Source: Allobranchiibius huperziae | Lineage (GTDB): Bacteria; Actinomycetota; Actinomycetes; Actinomycetales; Dermatophilaceae | Length of the DNA stretch: 64,000 nt | Direction: 5' to 3' | NCBI RefSeq assembly: GCF_013410455.1 | Contig: NZ_JACCFW010000001.1 | Span: 1,318,929 to 1,382,928, forward strand | Shown here: piece by piece, positions 34,177-43,040 of the stretch | Layout of the letters: every line of letters starts with the position of its first letter | Numbering within the stretch: position 1 is the first letter of the stretch | Position numbers and translations under genes: made by a program | The notes under the pieces: model-generated | Told to the model about the DNA's origin: nothing | The model's input: only the letters and a program-made list of their open reading frames with translations | Databases searched by the model: none

Positions 34177-36179
34177 GAGTGGGCCTCCTCGAGTGCGGCG
34201 CGGTGGCCGGCGGGGTGGTGGCAGGCCGCGAGGTGATGGTCGTCGTCACCGGTGAGCCGGGGTACGTCGTCCAGACAGACCTGGGTGGCCAGCGGGCAGC
34301 GGTCCGCGAAGCGGCAGCCCTGCGGGAAGTCGGCCGGCGACGGCACCGTTCCCCTGATCTGGGTGAGCCGGGCGGCGCCCGCCTCCAGCGACAGGACGGA
34401 GCCCAGCAGCCCTCGGCTGTAGTGGTGGCGGGGTTCGGCGACGACGTCGGCGCTGACGCCGGTCTCGACGATCCGCCCGCCGTACATGACGGCGACGCGG
34501 TCGCACACCTCGCTGACCAGGGCCAGGTCGTGGCTCACCAGGATGAGGGCGAAGCCGAGCTCCTCGCGCAGCCGCAGCAGCAGCTGCACGACCTGGGCCT
34601 GCACCGTCACGTCGAGTGCCGTGGTCGGCTCGTCGGCGATGATCAGCTTCGGGTCACGCGAGAGCGCCATGGCGATGACCACGCGCTGACGCTGGCCGCC
34701 GGACAGCTCGTGCGGGTAGGACGACAGGGTGCGCTGCGGATCGAGCCCGACGAGGTCCATCAGGTCGGCAGCGGTGCGGGTGCCGCCGCGTTTGATGACC
34801 TGGGCCAGCTGCGACTTGATCGTCATCGCGGGGTTGAGCGCCGACAGCGCGTCCTGGTAGACCATCGCTATCTGCCGGCCCATGAGCGCGCGGCGTCGGC
34901 CCGCGCTCATCCCGACCAACTCCTGGCCGTCGAAGACCATCGAGCCGCTCACTTGCGCGCCGGTCGGCTGCAGGCCCATCACCGTGAGGGAGGTGAGGGA
35001 TTTGCCGCTGCCGGACTCGCCGACGAGACCGAGGACCTCTCCGGGTCGCACCTCCAGGTCCACGCCGTCGACGATGTCCACACCGTGGTGACGGTCGGCG
35101 AAGCGGATGTGCAGGTCGCGCACGGTGAGGACGGGGTCGCCCTGCGGGAGCGGGCGGGCGGTGCTGCGCAGCCGGGCGGCGGCCCGGGTCAGTCCCGGCA
35201 GCTCGGGTGCGGTGTGCTCCTGCTCCTGCGCCTGCTCGAATCGGGCGGTCTGCGGCTCGGGTTCGGCGCCGCCCTCCTTTCCGCCGCCGGCGGCCGGAGC
35301 GGCCCAGGCGTCGGAGATCCCCTCACTCAGGATGTTGAGGGCGAGCACGGTGAGCAGGATGAGCAGGCCGGGGAAGAACGTCGCCCACCAGGAGCCGGCC
35401 GTCAGGATCTGCTGGCCGTAGGCGATGACCGATCCCCACGACGACTGCGCGGCCTGGCCCGGCAGACCGCCGCCGATGAAGGACAGCGACGCCTCGAAGA
35501 TGATCGAGTCGGCGACCATCACCGTCGCGAAGACCAGGACCGGTGCCGCGCAGTTGCGCAGCACGTGACGGCGCAGGATGTGCACCCGGCGCGCGCCGAT
35601 GACCTGCTCGGCGGCGACGTAGTCCTCGCCGTACTGCGAGAGCACGTTGGCGCGTACGACACGGGCGATGGAGGGTGCGAAGACGAAGCCGATCGCGATG
35701 ATCAGCACGCTCAGCTTGTCCTTGCCGTAGGCCACGATCAGCACTGCGGCCAGCGCGATCGCCGGGAAGGCCATGACGATGTCGAGCAGTCGCATGATGA
35801 CCTCGTCGACCACCTTGCGGCTGGTGGCGGCGAGCGCGCCCAGTGCGGTGCCGACGATCAGCGCCAGCGCGGCGGCGCCGAAGCCCACCTCGAGCGACCG
35901 GCGCGTGCCGGCGACCAGCCGGGAGAAGATGTCCCGCCCCGAGGCGTCCACGCCGAACCAGTACGAGCCGCTCGGGCCGGTGCCCACGGGTGCGAGCCCG
36001 GGGCGCGTCGGGTCGTGCGGTGTCAGCCAGGTGCTGAAGAGGGCGACCAGGACGAGCAGGGCCACGAATCCCAGTGCGATCCGGGCCGGTACACCGAAGC
36101 GGCGCAGGCTGAACGACGGTCGGCTCCCGGTGCGGGCGGAGGACAGGGTGGCGGCGAGGCCGCCGCGGTAGCCGGGCAT
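34173..36179 (-). CDS. Fused ABC permease-ATPase (DppC-DppD type)
   Basis: A 668-residue fusion. Residues 1-300 are a DppC-type permease with an N-terminal helix (about 30-50), the EAA-like loop AAEQVIGARRVHILRRHVLRN, and a final helix near 285. A linker at about 300-350 is rich in Gly, Glu and Gln. Residues 355-668 are a DppD-type ATPase with GESGSGKSLTSLTVM, LSGGQRQRVVIAMAL, IIADEPTTALD and the C-terminal Cys cluster CRFADRCPLATQVC. The start at 36179 overlaps the dppB stop by 1 nt. A single continuous frame with intact motifs argues for a real fusion rather than sequencing error. Confidence 0.9.
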   Translation of the reverse strand: MPGYRGGLAATLSSARTGSRPSFSLRRFGVPARIALGFVALLVLVALFSTWLTPHDPTRPGLAPVGTGPSGSYWFGVDASGRDIFSRLVAGTRRSLEVGFGAAALALIVGTALGALAATSRKVVDEVIMRLLDIVMAFPAIALAAVLIVAYGKDKLSVLIIAIGFVFAPSIARVVRANVLSQYGEDYVAAEQVIGARRVHILRRHVLRNCAAPVLVFATVMVADSIIFEASLSFIGGGLPGQAAQSSWGSVIAYGQQILTAGSWWATFFPGLLILLTVLALNILSEGISDAWAAPAAGGGKEGGAEPEPQTARFEQAQEQEHTAPELPGLTRAAARLRSTARPLPQGDPVLTVRDLHIRFADRHHGVDIVDGVDLEVRPGEVLGLVGESGSGKSLTSLTVMGLQPTGAQVSGSMVFDGQELVGMSAGRRRALMGRQIAMVYQDALSALNPAMTIKSQLAQVIKRGGTRTAADLMDLVGLDPQRTLSSYPHELSGGQRQRVVIAMALSRDPKLIIADEPTTALDVTVQAQVVQLLLRLREELGFALILVSHDLALVSEVCDRVAVMYGGRIVETGVSADVVAEPRHHYSRGLLGSVLSLEAGAARLTQIRGTVPSPADFPQGCRFADRCPLATQVCLDDVPRLTGDDDHHLAACHHPAGHRAALEEAHS

Positions 36180-37135
36180 CAGTGGCTCCCTCGCAGTCGG
36201 GGGTTGGCGACCATGTAGAGGACGTCGACCACCAGGTTGATCACGACGAAGCATCCGGCGATGACCAGGATGGTGCCCTGCGCGAGGGCCGTGTCGTTGG
36301 TGGTGACGGCCTGCATGACCAGGGTGCCCATCCCGGGCATCTGGAAGATCGCCTCGATGATGATGGTGCCGCCGAGCAGGTAACCCACCCGCAGACCGAG
36401 CACGGTGAGCGGGTTGACCAGTGCGTTGCGCAGCACGTTGCGTCCGACCACGACGCGGGGCGGCAACCCCAGGCCGTACGCCGTGCGGACGTAGTCCTTG
36501 TCGAGCTCCTCGACCATCGCGGTCCGCACGATGCGCGCCAGCGAGCAGCCGACGGGCACCGCCAGGGCGACGGCGGGCATGGCCATCGCCTTGAGGAAGC
36601 CGGTGAAGGAGTCCGAGGGGTTGATGTAGCCGGCGTTCGGCAGCCAGCCCCACGTGATCGACAGCTGCTGGATGAGCAGCAGCGCGAGCCAGAACGACGG
36701 CACCGAGATGCCCATCATCGAGATCACCCGGATGAGCTGGTCCGGCCACCGGTCGCGGAACAGCGCGGCGACGATGCCGAGCACCACGGCCAGCACCAGG
36801 GCGAGCAGCGCACCGATGAGCGTCAGCTCCAGGGTGACCGGCAGCGCCTCGCTGACCAGCGATCCGACCGACTTGTTCAGCGACTGGGTGGTGCCGAGGT
36901 CACCGGTCAGCAGGTCCTTGACGAACGTCACGAACTGCACCGGCGCCGGTTTGTCCAGCCCGTGTGCCTGGTTGTACGCCGCGATCTGAGCCGGGGAGGC
37001 GTTGTCGCCCAGCGCCGAGACGGCGGAGTTGACCGGCGACAGTCGCATGATGACGAAGACGAACAACGCGATGCCGAGCATCAGCGGGATCAGCGTGAGC
37101 AGTCGGCGTACGACCATGCCCAGGACGTTGGTCAT
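36179..37135 (-). CDS. ABC permease (DppB type) of sialic acid cluster
   Basis: A 318-residue inner-membrane permease. An N-terminal helix (about 9-32) is followed by a periplasmic part to about 100, then five helices. The EAA loop is YVRTAYGLGLPPRVVVGRNV. AAGGAG lies 6-7 nt before the ATG at 37135. Second gene of the transporter operon, 43 nt after the binding protein. Confidence 0.9.
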   Translation of the reverse strand: MTNVLGMVVRRLLTLIPLMLGIALFVFVIMRLSPVNSAVSALGDNASPAQIAAYNQAHGLDKPAPVQFVTFVKDLLTGDLGTTQSLNKSVGSLVSEALPVTLELTLIGALLALVLAVVLGIVAALFRDRWPDQLIRVISMMGISVPSFWLALLLIQQLSITWGWLPNAGYINPSDSFTGFLKAMAMPAVALAVPVGCSLARIVRTAMVEELDKDYVRTAYGLGLPPRVVVGRNVLRNALVNPLTVLGLRVGYLLGGTIIIEAIFQMPGMGTLVMQAVTTNDTALAQGTILVIAGCFVVINLVVDVLYMVANPRLRGSH

Positions 37136-37178
37136 GGGGGCTCCTTCTAGAAGGTGACCGGCAGGGGAGGGATCGTCG

Positions 37179-38813
37179 TCACGAGCGGGAGGCGCCGAGG
37201 AAGTACAGGCCTGTCGTGGGCGCGGCCTCGAAGCCGGTGAGCTTCTTCTTGTCCCAGCCGGTGACGATCTTGGTGTGGAGCACCGGGTAGAGCGGCGCCT
37301 CCTCCGCCACGAAGTCCAGCACCTGCTTCCACAGGGCCTTCTGCGCGGACTTGTCCGACTCCTTGGATGCCTGATCGAGCAGGCCGGCGACCTTCTTCTG
37401 CGACGCGGCGTCCCAGTGGTAGCGGTCCTGCGGCCAGGTCTCACCAAAGTAGAACCAGCGCAGCAGCAGGTCGGTGTCGGTCCCGAAGACCGACGGGTCA
37501 CCGGACGCCAGCAGTGCCCGGAACGTCGGCTTGGAGACCAGGCCGTCCGGCGCCGGTGCGTAGACCGACGACGACGGAGCGGTGTTGAGGGTGGCGCGTA
37601 CGCCGATCTGCTTCCACGCGTCGATGATCAGCGGGGCGGTGTCGGTCACCGCTGCGGCGTCGGTGGTCACCAGCTCGATCGACAGGCCGGACACCCCGGC
37701 CGCGGCGAGGAGCGCCTTGGCTTTCGCCTTGTCGTAGGAGTAGACGGTGGATGCCTTCTGGTAGTCGGCGTTCGCCGGGTCGAGGTAGCTGTCGGCAGCC
37801 GAGGCGAACCCTTGGAACGCGGTCCGGATCAGCGAGTCGGTGTCGACGGCGTAGTGCAGCGCCTGCCGGACCCGCTTGTCGTCGAACGGTTTCGCCGAGC
37901 AGTTGAACATCAGGAAGATCTGGTTGAACGCCTGCTTGGCCTCGACGTCCTTCTTGCCCTGCAGTTGCTTGACGTTGATGTAGGGGACGGCCTCGATCGC
38001 CTGCGACCGGCCGCTCTGCAGGTCGGCCACCCGGGTCGCCGCCTGCGTGGTGGTGTGCCAGGTCATCCGGGTCGCCCTGGCCTTGCGCGAGCCGTTGTAG
38101 CCGGTGTTCGCCGCGAAGGTCAGGCCGTTGTTCGCATCCGCGGTGAGCAGCTTCCACGGACCGCTGCCGACGGGCGCGGTGTCGAAGGTCTTGCTCGCGG
38201 CGGCGTTCAGGGTCTTGGCCTTCGGCACGATCTTGATCACCGAGATGCGGCTGGGGAACAAGGTGAAGGGCTGTTTGAGGGTGAACTCGACGGTCGTGGC
38301 GTCCTTGGCCTTCACCGAGGAGATGAAGGTGATGAACTGCGACATCAGCGTCGTCGCATCCTGGGCGCGCGTAAAGGACCAGGCGACATCGGTGGCGGTC
38401 ACAGGGCTGCCGTCGGAGAACGTCGCGCCGTCGCGCAGCGTGACCGTCCACGTCGTGCCGTCGGCGCTCGCGGTCGGCTGCGATTTGGCCAGCGCGAGGT
38501 AGGGCGCCCGGGTGATGGGGTCGAGGTCGACCAGGCCCTCGAAGACGTGCTGGTTGGCGGCCGTGGCCACCGCACTGGATGCGTTGACCGGGTCCAAGCC
38601 GCTGGAGAGTGTGAAGGCGAGGGTGGCGTCGATCTCGCCGGACCCGGAGGTGCCGGCGCCGCCCGCTCCGTTGCTGGTGCCCGAGTCGGGGCCGCACGCG
38701 CTCACCGCGGCGGTGATGGCGGCGGCGGCACTCAGCGTGCCGGTATAGCGCAGGAAGGTGCGGCGCGTCGTACCGGTCAGGCCGGCAGGGTCGAGGGCAA
38801 GCTTGCGGGTCAT
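37179..38813 (-). CDS. ABC transporter solute-binding lipoprotein (SBP_bac_5), Tat-exported
   Basis: A 544-residue extracytoplasmic binding protein. The N-terminus has a twin-Arg motif (GTTRRTFLRY) and a lipobox ending AVSAC, so it is predicted to be folded before export and lipid-anchored. The family-5 core starts at about 60 (LSSGLDPVNASSAVATAANQ). GGAGG precedes the ATG at 38813. First gene of the operon that runs through the permeases and ATPases to nanA-nanK-nanE. The ligand is probably N-acetylneuraminate (context), although the family mostly binds peptides. Confidence 0.9.
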   Translation of the reverse strand: MTRKLALDPAGLTGTTRRTFLRYTGTLSAAAAITAAVSACGPDSGTSNGAGGAGTSGSGEIDATLAFTLSSGLDPVNASSAVATAANQHVFEGLVDLDPITRAPYLALAKSQPTASADGTTWTVTLRDGATFSDGSPVTATDVAWSFTRAQDATTLMSQFITFISSVKAKDATTVEFTLKQPFTLFPSRISVIKIVPKAKTLNAAASKTFDTAPVGSGPWKLLTADANNGLTFAANTGYNGSRKARATRMTWHTTTQAATRVADLQSGRSQAIEAVPYINVKQLQGKKDVEAKQAFNQIFLMFNCSAKPFDDKRVRQALHYAVDTDSLIRTAFQGFASAADSYLDPANADYQKASTVYSYDKAKAKALLAAAGVSGLSIELVTTDAAAVTDTAPLIIDAWKQIGVRATLNTAPSSSVYAPAPDGLVSKPTFRALLASGDPSVFGTDTDLLLRWFYFGETWPQDRYHWDAASQKKVAGLLDQASKESDKSAQKALWKQVLDFVAEEAPLYPVLHTKIVTGWDKKKLTGFEAAPTTGLYFLGASRS

Positions 38814-38854
38814 GGTGCCTCCATGGCAGGGCGGCTGAGCTCGGAATGTGAAGC

Positions 38855-38897
38855 AGCATACATCAGACGTCTGACATCGGACATCATCTTGTATGCT
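38855..38897. promoter_or_regulatory. Divergent promoter with GntR operator
   Basis: The core palindrome TCAGACGTCTGA (38863-38874) is identical to the one before nanH. It lies between two TATGCT hexamers that could serve as -10 elements in opposite directions: 38860-38855 for the binding-protein operon and 38892-38897 for gntR. A second partial half-site, GGACATCA, follows the palindrome. One bound dimer would cover both promoters. Confidence 0.6.
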
Positions 38898-38929
38898 CTC
38901 GTTATCCACCCCACACCTCAGGAGGACCC

Positions 38930-39637
38930 ATGACCACGGCGGTCGCCCGGCCACAGTCAGCACAGCTGCAGGCCGTCGAACGGATCAAGTCCTACATCCT
39001 CGATCACCGGCTGCGCGCCGGTGATCCGCTCCCCACCGAGGCGGAGCTGACGGCGGCGATCGGCGCGAGTCGCTCGAGCGTGCGGGAGGCGATCCGCACC
39101 CTGACGGCGCTGGACATCGTCGAGGTGCGGCACGGGCACGGCACCTTCGTGGGCCGCCTGTCGCTGAGCGCCATGATCGAGAGCCTGGCGTTCCGCTCGA
39201 TGCTGAGCAGCGGCACGGACTACGCCGTGCTTGCCGACCTGGTCTCGATCCGCCAGCTGATGGAGCAGGGCTTCGCCCGGCCGATCATCGACAGCTTCAC
39301 CGCCGAGCAGGAGAAGGGTCTCGGCGATCTGGCCCGGCAGATGAAGACCCTGGCCAAGCAGGGCAAGCCGTACATCGAGGAGGACCGGCACTTCCACCTC
39401 CTGCTGCTGGAGCCCCTCGGCAACCACCTCGTCGTGCAGCTGACCGGCGCCTTCTGGGAGGTGCAGGCCAGGGTCGCGCCGAGCCTGGACGTCGCGCCGG
39501 CCGACTGGCTGCGCACGGCCAACGCGCACATGGAGATCGTCGATGCGGCCGCGGCCGGCGACCTGGAGCGACTGCGCAGTGCCATCGAGGAGCACTACGC
39601 ACCGATCCGCAACCACATCCGGAACCTGCACGCATGA
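38930..39637 (+). CDS. FadR/NanR-type GntR regulator of sialic acid regulon
   Basis: A 235-residue GntR protein. The winged HTH lies at about 12-78 (LPTEAELTAAIGASRSSVRE), followed by an all-helical FCD-type ligand domain with metal-site residues in EEDRHFHLLLLE and the AHMEIVDAAAAGDL region. AGGAGG at 38920-38925 sets the start. It is divergent from the transporter operon and heads nagB-II/nagA. The operator copies at its own promoter and before nanH support control of all three units. The inducer may be sialic acid or an amino-sugar phosphate (inference). Confidence 0.9.
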   Translation: MTTAVARPQSAQLQAVERIKSYILDHRLRAGDPLPTEAELTAAIGASRSSVREAIRTLTALDIVEVRHGHGTFVGRLSLSAMIESLAFRSMLSSGTDYAVLADLVSIRQLMEQGFARPIIDSFTAEQEKGLGDLARQMKTLAKQGKPYIEEDRHFHLLLLEPLGNHLVVQLTGAFWEVQARVAPSLDVAPADWLRTANAHMEIVDAAAAGDLERLRSAIEEHYAPIRNHIRNLHA

Positions 39638-40695
39638 GCACCTCACTCCAGGCCGCTGTCGACGCGCCGGGGCGGTTGATGGCTGCCGAGATCGCCGAGC
39701 AGCCGCGCGTGCTCGAGCGCATCCTTGCGTCGTACGCCGATCACCTGGCACCCGTCGTGGCGCGGCTGCGATCGCACGACACCCGCGCGGTGCTGCTGGT
39801 GGCGCGCGGCACCTCCGACCACGCGGCGCTCTACGCGAAGTACCTCATCGAGACCCGGCTCGGTCTGCCCACCGGGCTGGTCTCCACCTCCACCTACACC
39901 GGTTACGACGCGCGCCCGGATCTGCGAGGGGTGGTGTGGATAGCGGTCAGCCAGTCCGGCGGTTCGCCGGATCTGGTGGCCTCGACGCGGGTCGCCCGGG
40001 AACAGGGAGCGCTCACGATCTCCCTGACCAATGTGGAGGACAACCCGCTGACCGACGCGGCCGAGCTGCGCCTGCCCCTGCTCGCCGGCACGGAGGAGTC
40101 GGTCGCGGCGACCAAGACCTACTCGGCCAGCCTGCTGTGGCTGTGGCTCCTGGTGCAGTCCTGGTCCGGTGGCGACACCGCTGCGGCCGCGAGGGTGCCC
40201 GAGTGGGTGGCCGGCGCACTGGACCGTCCCGAGGTGGCACAGGTCGCGTCGCGGTACCGGTTCGTCGACCGGCTGGTCACGACGTCCCGCGGGTTCGGCT
40301 ACCCGACCGCCCGCGAGGGCGCGCTGAAGCTGATGGAGACGTGCTATCTGTCGGCGCACGCGTTCTCCGGCGCAGACCTGCTGCACGGGCCCCTGGCGAT
40401 GGTCGACGAGGACCGGCCCGTGATCGTGATCAGCCCGGCCGGGCAGGGTGCCCGGATGCTCCAGCCGGTGCTGGACCAGCTCGCAGAGCGCGGCGCGGAC
40501 GTGTGTCTCATCGCACCGCAGGAGACGGCCGCCGGCGCACCGGTCCGAATCCTGCTGCCGTCGGGCATGGACGAGCAGCTGGCGCCCATCGCGCAGATCG
40601 TGCCGCTGCAGCAGCTCGCGCTGCAGTTGGCGCTCTCGCGGCACTACGACCCGGACCGTCCGCGCGGCTTGAACAAGGTCACCAGGACGACCTAG
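39634..40695 (+). CDS. SIS-domain GlcN6P deaminase/isomerase (NagB-II-like)
   Basis: A 353-residue protein with two SIS domains (about 30-180 and 200-340), like the isomerase half of GlmS but without the glutaminase domain. Motifs are LLVARGTSDHAALYAKYL, IAVSQSGGSPD, TEESVAATKTYSA and the GlmS-type end GLNKVTRTT. No classical nagB is present in the cluster, so it most likely converts GlcN-6-P to fructose-6-P plus ammonia, as NagB-II does. It overlaps gntR (ATGA) and nagA (1 nt). Confidence 0.85.
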   Translation: MSTSLQAAVDAPGRLMAAEIAEQPRVLERILASYADHLAPVVARLRSHDTRAVLLVARGTSDHAALYAKYLIETRLGLPTGLVSTSTYTGYDARPDLRGVVWIAVSQSGGSPDLVASTRVAREQGALTISLTNVEDNPLTDAAELRLPLLAGTEESVAATKTYSASLLWLWLLVQSWSGGDTAAAARVPEWVAGALDRPEVAQVASRYRFVDRLVTTSRGFGYPTAREGALKLMETCYLSAHAFSGADLLHGPLAMVDEDRPVIVISPAGQGARMLQPVLDQLAERGADVCLIAPQETAAGAPVRILLPSGMDEQLAPIAQIVPLQQLALQLALSRHYDPDRPRGLNKVTRTT

Positions 40696-41864
40696 TGCTG
40701 ATCCATGCGGCGCGTCTTCTCGGCGCGGGCGACGCGGTGCCCGACGGGGCCGAGGGCTGGGTGCGGATCGAAGACGCTCGCGTACGCGCGGTCGGTGCCG
40801 GCACGCCGTCGGGACGCGCCGATCTCGAGTTCGCGGACGGCTGGGTGGCACCCGGCTTCGTCGACATCCACTGCCACGGCGGGGGCGGCGGAGACGTCGC
40901 GTCCGCCGACCCGGAGTCGATCCGCCACGCGGCGCGCTACCACGCGCGACACGGCACCGGGGCGATGCTCGCCTCCCTGGTCACCGCATCCCTGGACGAC
41001 CTGTGCGCACAGCTGGAGGCCGTCGCGGACGTGGTCGAGGCGGGCGACACGGCCGTTCGCGGCGCCCACCTGGAGGGCCCGTTCCTCTCCCACGCGCGCT
41101 GCGGCGCGCAGAACCCTGCCCACCTGATCCTCCCCGACATGCCGGCGTTCGAGCGGCTGGTCGAGGCCGCGCGCGGGACGCTGCGGATGATCACGGTCGC
41201 GCCCGAACTCCCCGGGGCACTGGACCTCGTCCGCGCGGCGCTCCGTCGGGACGTGACCGTGGCGCTGGGGCACACCGACGCGACGTACGAGCAGTGCCTG
41301 CCGGCGATCGAGGCGGGCGCCACGGTCGCCACACACCTCTTCAACGGCATGCGACCGCTGCACCACCGAGAGCCAGGCCCCGTCGGGGCAGCGCTGGACC
41401 GGGGGCTGTGGTGCGAGGTGATCGCCGATGGCATCCACCTGCACCCCGCCGTCCTGCGGATGGCCGCACGCGCAGCGTCCGACCGGCTCGTGGCGGTCAC
41501 CGACGCGATCAGCGCGGCCGGGCTGCCGGACGGCAGACACGAACTCGGCGGGCAGGCCGTCGTCGTGACCGACGGGACGGCCCGGCTCGCGCGCGATGCC
41601 TCGCTGGCGGGCAGCACTCTCACCATGCGGGCGGCCGTACGCCGGTGTGTCGAGGCAGGCATGTCCGTGCCGGTCGCGGTGCGGGCGGCGACCCGGAGTC
41701 CGTCGGTCGCCGCGGGACTGGACGCGCACGGCCGTATAGAGCCGGGTGCCGACGGCCGACTGCTGCACCTCGGATCCTTCAACGGCGCAACGCCGTTCGG
41801 CGATGGCGAAGCGGCCCGCTGGGTCGGGACACCCGTCGATGTCGATCCCGGCGGGCGTCGCTAG
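40695..41864 (+). CDS. nagA: N-acetylglucosamine-6-phosphate deacetylase
   Basis: A 389-residue amidohydrolase. The metal motif is APGFVDIHCHGGGGGD. The catalytic segments are HLEGPFLS, ALGHTDATYEQ, ATHLFNGM, IADGIHLHP and the Asp in VAVTDAISAAG. It removes acetate from GlcNAc-6-P made by NanE. The start is a GTG at 40695 whose G is the last base of the previous stop codon (TAGTG). Its 3' end overlaps the convergent sigma factor gene by 4 bp. Confidence 0.93.
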   Translation: MLIHAARLLGAGDAVPDGAEGWVRIEDARVRAVGAGTPSGRADLEFADGWVAPGFVDIHCHGGGGGDVASADPESIRHAARYHARHGTGAMLASLVTASLDDLCAQLEAVADVVEAGDTAVRGAHLEGPFLSHARCGAQNPAHLILPDMPAFERLVEAARGTLRMITVAPELPGALDLVRAALRRDVTVALGHTDATYEQCLPAIEAGATVATHLFNGMRPLHHREPGPVGAALDRGLWCEVIADGIHLHPAVLRMAARAASDRLVAVTDAISAAGLPDGRHELGGQAVVVTDGTARLARDASLAGSTLTMRAAVRRCVEAGMSVPVAVRAATRSPSVAAGLDAHGRIEPGADGRLLHLGSFNGATPFGDGEAARWVGTPVDVDPGGRR

Positions 41865-42664
41865 GCGGGCACCCGCTCCGCGTCCTCGTCCAGGCACACC
41901 CGCAGCCTCTCGATGATCGCGGCGAGCGTGCGCGAGACCTGCATCTGGCTGATGCCCAGACAATTCCCGATCTGCAACTGGGTCATCTCCTGCTCGAACC
42001 TCAGCTGCAGGATCAACCGGTCGCGGGGCGGCAGCTCGTGAATGCTCTGCCTGAGCACCAGCGCGGTGAGCAGGGCGTCGACAGTGCCGACGCTGCCCAG
42101 GTTGAGCTGGCCGCCGGGCTGGGAGTCCGGGTGCACACCGAGGAGTGCGTCGAGCGAGGTGGCGGTGTAGGACGATCCCACCCGTTGCGCGTCACGCACG
42201 ACCTCAGGGCTGATGTGCAGATGCTCGGCGATGTCTCCCACCGTCGGTGTCGTGCCGAGGGACTGGGTCAGGTCCTGGGTCGCGCGCCGCACCTCGTGGT
42301 AGGTGTCGTGCAGGCTGCGGGGCGGGCGCACCGCCCAGCCGTGGTCGCGCAGATATCTCTTCAGCTCCCCGTCGATGGTGACCCGGGCGTACGGCGCGAA
42401 CGGTGACCCTCGGGACGGCTCGAAACGTGCCACCGCCATGACCAGGGCCAGCGACGCGACCTGCTGCAGATCCTCCAGTTCGGCACCGAGCCCCGTGTAG
42501 CGGCGGGCGATCGCGTGCGCCAACGCGAGGTTCTCCTGGATCGCATCCGACCGCAGTCTCTCCGCTACGCGGGTGTTGGCCGTCCTGGACGCACGCTGGA
42601 GCAGCGCGACGGTGCGCACCTCGCGTTCACGTGAGGCATGAGCAGACGCCGGTGGGCACCTCAT
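41861..42664 (-). CDS. SigB/SigF-type alternative sigma factor
   Basis: A 267-residue sigma-70 group 3 factor. Region 2 lies at about 45-110 (NLALAHAIARRYTGLGAELEDL, with DLQQVASLALVMAV), region 3 at about 115-180 (TPTVGDIAEHLHIS) and region 4 at about 210-260 (ELPPRDRLILQLRFEQEMTQ). It resembles actinobacterial SigF/SigB, which control general stress responses. No anti-sigma factor gene is adjacent. It overlaps the Asp23-like gene by 4 nt, so the two are co-translated. GAF-ANTAR genes lie nearby on the other strand. Confidence 0.88.
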   Translation of the reverse strand: MRCPPASAHASREREVRTVALLQRASRTANTRVAERLRSDAIQENLALAHAIARRYTGLGAELEDLQQVASLALVMAVARFEPSRGSPFAPYARVTIDGELKRYLRDHGWAVRPPRSLHDTYHEVRRATQDLTQSLGTTPTVGDIAEHLHISPEVVRDAQRVGSSYTATSLDALLGVHPDSQPGGQLNLGSVGTVDALLTALVLRQSIHELPPRDRLILQLRFEQEMTQLQIGNCLGISQMQVSRTLAAIIERLRVCLDEDAERVPA

Positions 42665-42990
42665 CGGGACGACGCCCGACGTCGCGCGGTGACGTTCTCG
42701 ACGGTCACGTCGACGCGACCGGGAGCCAGCGCCTGCACCGCGGCTCGGATGGCCTCCACCGTGAGCAGCAGGTGGCAGTCCCGGGCCAGCACCACGTGCA
42801 CGTCGTATCCGTACTCGACCTCGCGGATGCCCCGCACCTGGCGCGTCGGAAGATAGGTGACGACGTGTTCCTTGCCGGCGTGCAGCCCCTGCACGCCAGG
42901 GGTGGCGAGCACCGCCTGCGCGATGACCTCGACCCGCTGTGGTCCGTTCCTCGCACCAGGGGTGAGGACCTGCACGGACTGGCCGCTCAT
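42661..42990 (-). CDS. Asp23/Gls24-like protein
   Basis: A 109-residue protein. The pattern VIAQAVLATPGVQGLHAGK, then EVEYGYDVHVVLARDCHLLL, then IRAAVQALAP and VTVENV follows the Asp23/Gls24 envelope-stress family (beta strands and two helices). It lacks a clear ribosome site of its own (upstream is CACC/CCCG). Its ATG overlaps the end of a 17-codon ORF with a good site, which suggests translational coupling. Co-operonic with the sigma factor, so likely stress-related. Confidence 0.7.
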   Translation of the reverse strand: MSGQSVQVLTPGARNGPQRVEVIAQAVLATPGVQGLHAGKEHVVTYLPTRQVRGIREVEYGYDVHVVLARDCHLLLTVEAIRAAVQALAPGRVDVTVENVTARRRASSR

Positions 42991-43040
42991 GGTGACGGGC
43001 GGGGTGGTGGAGCCGGTGTCGTGAGCCAGTGCTCTGTCAT
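42987..43040 (-). CDS. Putative 17-aa minicistron upstream of Asp23-like gene
   Basis: The reading frame MTEHWLTTPAPPPRPSP is preceded by GAAGGA (43047-43052) at 6-nt spacing and ends in an ATGA overlap with the Asp23-like start. It may be a leader cistron that supplies ribosomes to the next gene, or a small Pro-rich peptide. Conservation has not been tested. Confidence 0.5.
   Translation of the reverse strand: MTEHWLTTPAPPPRPSP

Noticed and set aside
37275-38933. 552-codon open frame antisense to the binding lipoprotein
   Set aside because: Shadow of a gene with a Tat lipoprotein signal and family motifs; no homology features in the antisense product.
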